The notes beneath the pieces are model-generated. The model saw nothing but the letters and a program-made list of their open reading frames with translations. It had not been told where the DNA came from and made no database searches. From contig JAILHX010000067.1 in the NCBI GenBank assembly GCA_024695565.1, forward strand, positions 62,001-126,000: a stretch of DNA of 64,000 nt. Reading direction: 5' to 3'. Each line of letters starts with the position of its first letter. The stretch's first letter is position 1. A program made the position numbers and the translations under genes. Shown in pieces: positions 58,069-64,000 of the stretch. Source of the stretch: Saccharofermentans sp. Lineage in GTDB: Bacteria; Bacillota_A; Clostridia; Saccharofermentanales; Saccharofermentanaceae.

Positions 58069-58884
58069 CTATTTATTTTTCTTCGTTATTTGTTCCGTAA
58101 ACAATGCAAAGACTATGAACAATGCAATAGGCCCTACGATTGCTGCTATAACTGCGATGACGGGCGGCAGATGGAAAGCATACGCCAGTATCGAATATAT
58201 GATGAGCGGTGTTGCGGCAAGGACCGATACTATCTTAAGGATGATTGATGCCACTCCGCCTCTGTAGAATACATATCCTAATCCGGCTGATCCCAAAAGG
58301 AACAGGATTATGCACACAGCCAACGGCCAGTTGAATGCTTCTCTGAACAGAAGACCGACTGCTGCAGGAATAATGAGGCTGAAAACAACTGCCCACGGGA
58401 TTCCCCTTCTCCTCTCAGCCTCCATCTCCATCTTGCATCCGGCGATCATGTCATCTGCATCCCTGTAACCCGCTACTTTGGACAATTCCTTGTAAGCACT
58501 CGAATAAGATCTCTTATCAAAGAATGTCTTGCCCTTGTAGTAAACAGCAAGTTTATCAGCCTGCTTCTGTCCTTCAACACAGATCTTCTCAAGATCGGCC
58601 GTGACCGGGTCGTTATATTTTGAACACTCGATCACCGCCTGCTTAAAAAGAAGCTTTGCTTCATTGGCAGAAGCCACCTTTGCCTCATTGTTCAGGATGT
58701 CATCTGCCTTGGCAATGCTTCCTAGGATGCGCTCATACTTGTTGTAATCCGGAATAACGTCGGCAATAGCCCACTTGTTTCCGCAATTTGCGCACACGCT
58801 GGTACCGGCTAGATAGTTGTTAACTATATCACCGCCGCAAACCTTGCACTTCAAAGAAATTGGTGTCGCAGTTACAATTGGCAT
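58069..58884 (-). CDS. Zinc-ribbon membrane protein, partner of the SPFH protein
   Basis: A 271-residue protein. The N-terminus has a double-Cys ribbon (CKVCGGDIVNNYLAGTSVCANCG), then helices with a TPR-like pattern (about 55-145, DKRSYSSAYKELSKVAGYRDADD), then four TM helices (about 165-265). It comes first in the operon with the SPFH gene, as YdjG-type zinc-ribbon proteins do in the B. subtilis ydjFGHI operon, but no PspA (YdjF) gene is here. It may anchor the SPFH ring at the membrane. A TTG at 58887 is rejected for the ATG at 58884 with GGGGA seven bases upstream. Confidence 0.75.
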   Translation of the reverse strand: MPIVTATPISLKCKVCGGDIVNNYLAGTSVCANCGNKWAIADVIPDYNKYERILGSIAKADDILNNEAKVASANEAKLLFKQAVIECSKYNDPVTADLEKICVEGQKQADKLAVYYKGKTFFDKRSYSSAYKELSKVAGYRDADDMIAGCKMEMEAERRRGIPWAVVFSLIIPAAVGLLFREAFNWPLAVCIILFLLGSAGLGYVFYRGGVASIILKIVSVLAATPLIIYSILAYAFHLPPVIAVIAAIVGPIALFIVFALFTEQITKKNK

Positions 58885-59057
58885 CAACTATTCCCCGTTA
58901 TAGATTTAGTCGTGCGATCGAAGTTTCTATCCCTATTCCATCTTTCTCACGCCAAGAATAATTTTATCATTTTTTATTGAGCATTAAAATATCTTTTCGC
59001 CTGTTTATCTTTCCTGTACGAAAGGATCAACGCCAAAGCGCATGGAACTGTCATTGT

Positions 59058-59885
59058 TCAGCAATTGCCCGTATATACAAACTTAAGTCTTTGTCTTGCT
59101 AAATCCGCCAGCTTATATATCTTGCCGACATCTGTTGCAGGTCTGTCGGTCATCTTATATCTCGGGAAGAATCTTGAGATGTGAAGAGGGATCTCGTTGC
59201 CGCCTTCAAGGCCTGAGATCCATTCCGTAAGTTCACGCATCTCCTCTTCGCTGTCATTCATGTCAGTTACTATCAGCATCGTAAGTTCAACGTGACAGTC
59301 CTTAACGGCACGTTCAATAAATGCCTTGGTGGTACTAAGACTACCTCCGAGGATCTTCTTATATGTATCCGGATCCATGCTCTTGATATCAACATTCATC
59401 GCATCGATATACGGCAGTAATTCCTCAAGTATAGGAAGCTCAGCCGTGCCGTTCGTTACAAGGACATTCTTCATTCCGTTCGCTTTCACAAGCTTGGCAG
59501 TATCCCTGACGAACTCATAGCCGATCAGCGGTTCGTTATAGGTGTATGCCACACCGATGTTGCCCCTGTCCGTAAACTTATATGCGATGTCTGCGAGTTC
59601 TTCAGGCGTTATCTCATCGTATTCTTCGCCACTTGATCTGGAGATATCATAGTTCTGGCAGAATGGGCAGAACAGATTGCAGCCATAACTTCCGACCGAT
59701 AAGATTTTCGAGCCCGGATAAAAACGGTTCAAAGGCTTCTTCTCGATAGGGTCTAATGCGATACCTGTGATGCGCCCGTAGATGGAAGATACGATGCGGC
59801 CGTCTTTGCAGGTCCTGGCCTTGCAGGCACCAAGACAGCCTTCACTTATCTCACAATGTCTGAAGCAAACTTCGCAGGCAGCCAT
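59058..59885 (-). CDS. amrS: AmmeMemoRadiSam system radical SAM enzyme
   Basis: A 275-residue radical SAM protein (PflA-like). The 4Fe-4S motif CX3CX2C is CNLFCPFC near residue 64; an N-terminal Cys-rich region (CEVCFRHCEISEGCLGAC) marks this AmrS group. VAYTYNEPLIGYEFVRD and MNVDIKSMDP are conserved parts of the barrel. The enzyme belongs with MEMO and AMMECR1 proteins, which are fused in the next gene upstream; only one base separates the two. The chemistry of this system is not established to my knowledge. A 170-base gap follows, holding the promoter of the zinc-ribbon/SPFH operon. Confidence 0.92.
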   Translation of the reverse strand: MAACEVCFRHCEISEGCLGACKARTCKDGRIVSSIYGRITGIALDPIEKKPLNRFYPGSKILSVGSYGCNLFCPFCQNYDISRSSGEEYDEITPEELADIAYKFTDRGNIGVAYTYNEPLIGYEFVRDTAKLVKANGMKNVLVTNGTAELPILEELLPYIDAMNVDIKSMDPDTYKKILGGSLSTTKAFIERAVKDCHVELTMLIVTDMNDSEEEMRELTEWISGLEGGNEIPLHISRFFPRYKMTDRPATDVGKIYKLADLARQRLKFVYTGNC

Positions 59886-59886
59886 A

Positions 59887-61284
59887 TCACTTGTACCTTA
59901 CGACTTCAAATCTCTGCAGGCTGTAATTATCCTCAGGCGAGATCCCGCCCTTTCTCATCGCAATATCGATCTGGTCCTTAACTGTATCGACACCGTCAAG
60001 ATCAGGAAGCAGAAGACCTCTTCTCATCCCGCATGTAACGATGACGCCGTAACGCTTAACATCGAGCTTATCAGGTCCGTCAATATCTTCAGGCTTGCCT
60101 AAGATATCGACATTGATCTCGAGGAGATCCAGTTCGCCCTCTCTTACTCTGTCAAATCTCGGATCTCTTGATACCGCGCTTATGCCGTTGCTGATTATCT
60201 CCTCTGCAATGCAGCTCTGGACAGGTCCTATGGTACCGATACAGCCTCTCAGCATTCCGTTCTTGTGAACCGATACGAATGCGCCGGCTCTTCTTGAAGA
60301 CGCTTCTTCAGGAAGGGCATCTAATATCTCCTGCGGAACATCTCTTGGGAACTCCAGGCGCTTATGGGATCTTACAAAAGTTTCAATTGCAGTTCTTGCA
60401 AGTCTTACATATGCAGAAGACTTATCCGCCTGATCCTTTACTTTATTTGCCAGGACCGCAAGAAAGCATCTGTCCTTATTCTCTTTCACGGGCTCGAAAA
60501 TACTTATCCCGTAACCTACTCCTGTTACATCCTGATGGGAAAGCACTTCAGACTTAACATCCATACCGTCAAAGCAGCCCGCCATGATGCAGAACGATCT
60601 GTGTCCGCATTCGGCAGCTTTATCAAGAAGGTCTTCGTCGAATTCGAGCATGCCGCCGAAGTCACAGTTCTTCGCAGCTTCCATTATCTTCTCATCGTAA
60701 ACGGGACCTGCGGGATCGAATCCGTAAGGACCGTACTTCTGAAGCTTGTGGGACAGATCTCCGCTCGCAACGATCACGGTGTTTCTTCCGAGGATCTCAG
60801 AGACCCTTTTTATGTAAGTTCCGAGCTTATAGTGATCTGCAAGAGGAAGACCCGAGAGGCCTATCCTGACGATCCTGCCGCCGTGATAATACTTCCTGAT
60901 GAAATACAGCGGGACCATTGTTCCGTGATCTAAATCCTTATCGCGCTCACCTACCGTGCCGCCCGGAAAATCTTCGGCAAAAAGGAGCGACTCAAGTTCT
61001 AATGCAAACTCTTTGTCGTAGTCTTCTTCAAACGATACTTTGGATGCACCGAACCTGCCGAAATCACCATATGCAGAATCTCCCGGAGAGATATGGAAAT
61101 AGTCAGCATACATGACCGAGTGAGGACTGGTGATGACGATCGTGTCAGGCGCGATGTTTGCAATCTCTTCTGCAACGCGCTCGTAAGCTCTCGTAGTCTC
61201 GGCGATATCCTTCTCTCCACCCCTTCCGACTGCCGGAACTATAAGCGGCGGATGCGGCACCATGTAAGCAGCTTTGATTCCCAT
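59887..61284 (-). CDS. MEMO-AMMECR1 fusion protein (AmmeMemoRadiSam system)
   Basis: A 465-residue fusion. Residues 1-270 are a MEMO domain, related to class III extradiol dioxygenases: HPPLIVPAVG, TSPHSVMYADYF, DLDHGTMVPLYF and SGDLSHKLQ hold the metal-binding His residues. Residues 290-465 are AMMECR1 (GAFVSVHKNGMLRGCIGTI with the conserved LRGCIG motif, then DPRFDRVREGELDLLEINVDIL). In many genomes these are separate genes (amrB and amrA) next to the radical SAM gene amrS; here they are joined and precede amrS. A function in modifying a small molecule or cofactor is likely but unknown. GAGGT precedes the ATG. Confidence 0.92.
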   Translation of the reverse strand: MGIKAAYMVPHPPLIVPAVGRGGEKDIAETTRAYERVAEEIANIAPDTIVITSPHSVMYADYFHISPGDSAYGDFGRFGASKVSFEEDYDKEFALELESLLFAEDFPGGTVGERDKDLDHGTMVPLYFIRKYYHGGRIVRIGLSGLPLADHYKLGTYIKRVSEILGRNTVIVASGDLSHKLQKYGPYGFDPAGPVYDEKIMEAAKNCDFGGMLEFDEDLLDKAAECGHRSFCIMAGCFDGMDVKSEVLSHQDVTGVGYGISIFEPVKENKDRCFLAVLANKVKDQADKSSAYVRLARTAIETFVRSHKRLEFPRDVPQEILDALPEEASSRRAGAFVSVHKNGMLRGCIGTIGPVQSCIAEEIISNGISAVSRDPRFDRVREGELDLLEINVDILGKPEDIDGPDKLDVKRYGVIVTCGMRRGLLLPDLDGVDTVKDQIDIAMRKGGISPEDNYSLQRFEVVRYK

Positions 61285-61305
61285 AAGCGTTACCTCGTCA
61301 GCATA

Positions 61306-62316
61306 TCAGCTGTCAGCTTTTATATACTCCGATACCTTCTTAAACATCTCAACACAGGAAGGCTTCATCTCCTTGGGCAGATCGTCAACACCGAAGAACT
61401 TAAGCTCCGTGACTTCTGATGTCTGCATCTTCAATTCGCCTTCGTAATCACGGCAGATATACTTGACACCGCAATAGTATGCCTGATCGCCGTTCGGATA
61501 AACGTAGTAGTATTCCTTGCCTGAAACGATCGTAAAGAATTCCAGTTTGCCGCACTTAAGTCCGGTCTCTTCGAATACTTCTCTTCTGGCGCAGTCTTCA
61601 AAACTCTCGCCGAGTTCCATCGCACCTGCAGGATAATCCCAAAGGCCGTTGTCCGCCCTCTTCTCAAGCAGGATCTCGCCCTTGCCATTCACGACAAAGA
61701 CGCCTGCACCGGGCATTATGAGCGGACGGTGTCCCACTATCTTACGCAGATTCATTATGTATCCCAGATCAGGATCTTCAACATATTCATCTGCATCTAT
61801 GTTTCCACCTGCCTTCCAAACGCTCTTGAATATTGCCCGCTTCTCGCCCTGATAGTCGCCGCAGCCTTCAAACACGACTTTAAAACCGCACTTGCTTAAG
61901 ACCCTTATCGAAGCGACGTTCTCGCTAAGGCAGATACCGTATACTTCACTTACGTTGTTCTGCTTTGTCATATAAGGCAGAAATGCCTTGACCGCTTCAG
62001 TTGCATAACCTCTGCCTGTGTATTTCTTTGCCACGTGATAGCCGATCTCCCAGCTGCCGTCGTCAACGGGAACCAGCTGTACATAACCGATATTGAGGTT
62101 ATCTTCTCTTGTGATCAGGGGGTATACGAACGGACCTTCGTCTCCGCCATAACAGGACATCAGAAACTCAACTGTCTCTTTTGCTTCTTCCTCGGTCTCA
62201 AATACTTCGTCAGGAACAAATCTCCTGGTATCTTCATCCAGTGAATTCTCATGCACGGCCGGTGCCATGTCAGGTGTGAATTCCGTGATTATTAATCGTT
62301 CTGTTTCAAGTCTCAT
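61306..62316 (-). CDS. GNAT acetyltransferase-Nudix hydrolase fusion
   Basis: A 336-residue two-domain enzyme. Residues 1-165 are a RimJ/RimL-type GNAT (MRLETERLIITEF, acetyl-CoA loop YTGRGYATEAVK, VLSKCGFKVV). Residues 200-330 are a Nudix domain with box GX5EX7REUXEEXGU, seen as GAMELGE followed by RREVFEETGL. Nudix enzymes cut nucleoside diphosphates linked to another group. What connects the two activities is unknown. The ATG at 62316 is preceded by a TATAAT promoter (62351-62356); a longer frame up to 62526 runs into metF and is rejected. Confidence 0.85.
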   Translation of the reverse strand: MRLETERLIITEFTPDMAPAVHENSLDEDTRRFVPDEVFETEEEAKETVEFLMSCYGGDEGPFVYPLITREDNLNIGYVQLVPVDDGSWEIGYHVAKKYTGRGYATEAVKAFLPYMTKQNNVSEVYGICLSENVASIRVLSKCGFKVVFEGCGDYQGEKRAIFKSVWKAGGNIDADEYVEDPDLGYIMNLRKIVGHRPLIMPGAGVFVVNGKGEILLEKRADNGLWDYPAGAMELGESFEDCARREVFEETGLKCGKLEFFTIVSGKEYYYVYPNGDQAYYCGVKYICRDYEGELKMQTSEVTELKFFGVDDLPKEMKPSCVEMFKKVSEYIKADS

Positions 62317-62339
62317 ATAAAAAGTCTCTTTCCGAATTT

Positions 62340-62365
62340 GTTGTGACTTCATTATATAACACAAC
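62340..62365 (-). promoter_or_regulatory. -10 box with flanking inverted repeat before the GNAT-Nudix gene
   Basis: TATAAT on the minus strand (62351-62356) lies between GTTGTG (62340-62345) and CACAAC (62360-62365), a 6-bp inverted repeat. A second inverted repeat, AAGTCTCT (62322-62329) and AGAGACTT (62378-62385), lies outside it. These might be operator arms. The -35 is CTGACC with a 17-base spacer. Confidence 0.45.
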
Positions 62366-62408
62366 TTCAATCCGGTCAGAGACTTAATCCGGTTCAGATC
62401 CGCATAAA

Positions 62409-63266
62409 TCAGACGATGTTTTTGATTCCTTCGCAGATCCTTCTTGCAACCATCGGGTTGTTCATCGTATAGAGATGGATGCCTTTGATATCGCTTACGA
62501 GAAGGTCGATTATCTGACTTAAACAATAAGACATGCCGGCATCGAAGAGCGCTTCTTTGTTGTCTTCATAACGTGATATTATCCTCTGGAATCTTTTCGG
62601 AAATGAAGCATTGCATAATGACACCATTCTCTTTATCTGCGCCGCGTTGATAACGGGCATGACGCCGGGTATTACGGGCACTTCGATCCCTGCGATCTCG
62701 CACTCCTCGTGGAAGCGGTAGAATATATCGTTATCAAAGAAGAGCTGAGACAGCAGTACTTCCGCGCCTGCATCCACCTTCTTCTTGAGACTTTTTATCT
62801 CAGATACCGTGCTCGGTGATTCAGGATGGCACTCGGGATAACATGCACCGAGAAAGCAGAAATCGTTATCCTGCTTTAAGTAAGAGATGAGATCTGAAGA
62901 ATGCCTGAAATCATCCTTGGCTGCTGCATTGGGGTTCGGGTCACCGCGAAGGGCAAGAATGTTCTCGATCCCTTCTCCCTTCAGCACATGGGCAAACTCA
63001 TCGATCTCATGTTTGTCGTAGTGAAGGCATGTAAGGTGTACCACAGGCTCGATCTTGTACTCGTACTTGATCTTCTTTGCAAGCTCGATCGTCCTGTTGC
63101 AGTTGGATGATCCTCCCGCACCAAACGTAACACTTATGAAGTCAGGCTTAAGTTCAGCCAAGACCTCCAAAGTCTCATCGATGTTGTTGAGTTCCGTGTC
63201 CTTCTTAGGCGGAAAGATCTCAAAAGAGAGACTTCTTTTTGTGTTGTAAACCTGTGATACCTTCAT
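62409..63266 (-). CDS. metF: 5,10-methylenetetrahydrofolate reductase
   Basis: Flavin enzyme that reduces 5,10-methylene- to 5-methyl-tetrahydrofolate, the methyl donor for homocysteine. The 285 residues carry FEIFPPK (catalytic Glu), FISVTFGAGGSS, HLTCL, NILALRGDPNP and EVLLSQLFFDNDIFYRF, all classic MetF motifs, and the length fits the bacterial form. AGAGGA precedes the ATG. The gene begins three bases after the metE stop, so the product of MetF feeds MetE directly within one operon. Confidence 0.95.
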   Translation of the reverse strand: MKVSQVYNTKRSLSFEIFPPKKDTELNNIDETLEVLAELKPDFISVTFGAGGSSNCNRTIELAKKIKYEYKIEPVVHLTCLHYDKHEIDEFAHVLKGEGIENILALRGDPNPNAAAKDDFRHSSDLISYLKQDNDFCFLGACYPECHPESPSTVSEIKSLKKKVDAGAEVLLSQLFFDNDIFYRFHEECEIAGIEVPVIPGVMPVINAAQIKRMVSLCNASFPKRFQRIISRYEDNKEALFDAGMSYCLSQIIDLLVSDIKGIHLYTMNNPMVARRICEGIKNIV

Positions 63267-63269
63267 GTC

Positions 63270-64000
63270 TTATCCTCTGATCTGTTTTGCTGCCGCAACG
63301 AGATTTGTAAGGCTCTTAACTGTCTCCTCGTTGCCTCTTGTCTTAAGTCCGCAGTCGGGGTTTACCCAGAGCTTGGAGTCTTCGATCTTTGCTCTCATCT
63401 TTGTAAGTGCATTAACGATCTCTTCAACTGACGGAACGCGGGGGCTGTGGATATCGTATACGCCCGGACCTACTTCAGTCTTGAAGTTATTCTCCTTCAG
63501 TGAATCGAGGATCTGGAGGTCAGATCTTGATGCCTCGAATGTGATTACGTCAGCATCCATCGCATCGATTGCGGGAATGATGTCCGTAAACTCGCTGTAG
63601 CACATATGAGTATGGATCTGAGTCTGTGGCTTAACCTTGCTGTGAACGAGTCTGAATGCGGGGATCGCAAAATCGAGATACTCGCTGTACCAGTCAGACT
63701 TTCTTAAGGGGAGCTTTTCTCTAAGAGCTGCTTCGTCGATCTGGATGATGTTGATGCCGTTTGCTTCGAGATCAAGAACTTCATCTCTGATTGCAAGAGC
63801 GATCTGGAGAATGCTCTCCTTGATGGAGATGTCTTCTCTGGGGAATGACCAGTTAAGGATCGTAACAGGACCTGTGAGCATTCCCTTAACAGGCTTGTTT
63901 GTGCATGACTTGGCAAACTTTGACCACTCGACTGTGATAGCTTCTCTTCTTGAGACATCACCCCAGATGATCGGCGGCTTAACGTTTCTTGTACCGTAAG
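63270..64000 (-). CDS. metE: Cobalamin-independent methionine synthase MetE (5' part beyond window)
   Basis: C-terminal 242 codons of the enzyme that moves a methyl group from 5-methyltetrahydropteroyl-polyglutamate to homocysteine. The frame is open from base 64000, starting [17 protein letters not shown], with [18 protein letters not shown] after it. The zinc ligands are seen: His and Cys in [10 protein letters not shown], Glu in ITFEASRSD and Cys in [12 protein letters not shown]. The N-terminal half and any riboswitch or T-box lie beyond the right edge. It is upstream of metF in the same operon. Confidence 0.95.
   Translation of the reverse strand, partial: YGTRNVKPPIIWGDVSRREAITVEWSKFAKSCTNKPVKGMLTGPVTILNWSFPREDISIKESILQIALAIRDEVLDLEANGINIIQIDEAALREKLPLRKSDWYSEYLDFAIPAFRLVHSKVKPQTQIHTHMCYSEFTDIIPAIDAMDADVITFEASRSDLQILDSLKENNFKTEVGPGVYDIHSPRVPSVEEIVNALTKMRAKIEDSKLWVNPDCGLKTRGNEETVKSLTNLVAAAKQIRG

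Noticed and set aside
1..64000. Prophage, insertion sequence or integrative element
   Set aside because: No integrase, transposase, terminase, attachment repeats or compositional break was seen.

Overview
The window looks like chromosomal DNA of a low-to-mid GC Gram-positive anaerobe, most likely a gut or rumen member of the Clostridia (Bacillota). Supporting signs are AGGAGG-type ribosome sites, the MurT cell-wall ligase, HydE (maturation of [FeFe] hydrogenase), lipoproteins with Gram-positive lipoboxes, a Bce-type peptide-resistance module, a GHKL/LytTR two-component pair, and many small GNAT enzymes and zinc-ribbon proteins. I see no rRNA, tRNA, transposase, integrase, phage gene or CRISPR array. 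Genes are packed tightly, several convergent pairs touch or overlap at their stop codons, and base composition looks even throughout.

Layout. 1-2.2 kb: murT (cut by the left edge) faces pheA, which is preceded by a complete phenylalanine attenuator. 2.3-4.5 kb: a zinc-uptake locus (small Cys-rich membrane protein, ZnuA-like lipoprotein, second lipoprotein) behind a promoter carrying a Fur-family operator. 4.5-5.9 kb: methyltransferase and SAP-domain protein. 6-10.1 kb: a five-gene operon (MBL hydrolase, nitrilase-type amidase, DUF6472-like mini-protein, GNAT-DUF3795 fusion, HydE). 10.2-12 kb: TetR regulator and alpha/beta hydrolase under twin operators. 12-20.4 kb: hybrid histidine kinase, flavin reductase, Dabb protein, EAL phosphodiesterase, esterase and GGDEF cyclase. 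20.6-28.4 kb: acetyltransferases around a large PEP/pyruvate-binding-domain protein. 28.4-33.8 kb: acyltransferase, lipoprotein, VOC, a possible frameshifted mini membrane protein and a phosphatase-superfamily enzyme. 33.9-38.5 kb: Bce-like regulator, kinase and ABC transporter. 39-40.7 kb: Na/Pi symporter. 40.87-41.06 kb: a candidate structured non-coding RNA with a pseudoknot. 41.3-44.4 kb: zinc-ribbon membrane proteins. 44.5-51.9 kb: GHKL kinase, LytTR regulator, ABC exporter and M13 peptidase behind a 21-bp-period direct repeat. 51.9-55.3 kb: cyclase, triple-zinc-ribbon protein, a 53-bp-period array of palindromes, and an OFA-type MFS transporter. 55.3-58.9 kb: zinc-ribbon/TPR protein, SPFH protein and its zinc-ribbon membrane partner. 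59-64 kb: AmmeMemoRadiSam pair, GNAT-Nudix fusion, metF and metE (cut by the right edge).

Main points of interest: (i) the pheA attenuator, whose Phe-rich leader peptide appears to be read from a leaderless transcript; (ii) five genes where a good -10 box lies 6-9 nt from a start codon with no Shine-Dalgarno, suggesting leaderless mRNAs are common here; (iii) a 190-nt pseudoknotted RNA candidate; (iv) a regular palindrome array; (v) a self-contained LytTR-ABC-M13 peptidase system with a visible operator; (vi) nine related zinc ribbons spread over six proteins around an SPFH scaffold; (vii) a PEP-synthase ATP-binding domain joined to what looks like a dead KaiC-like domain.
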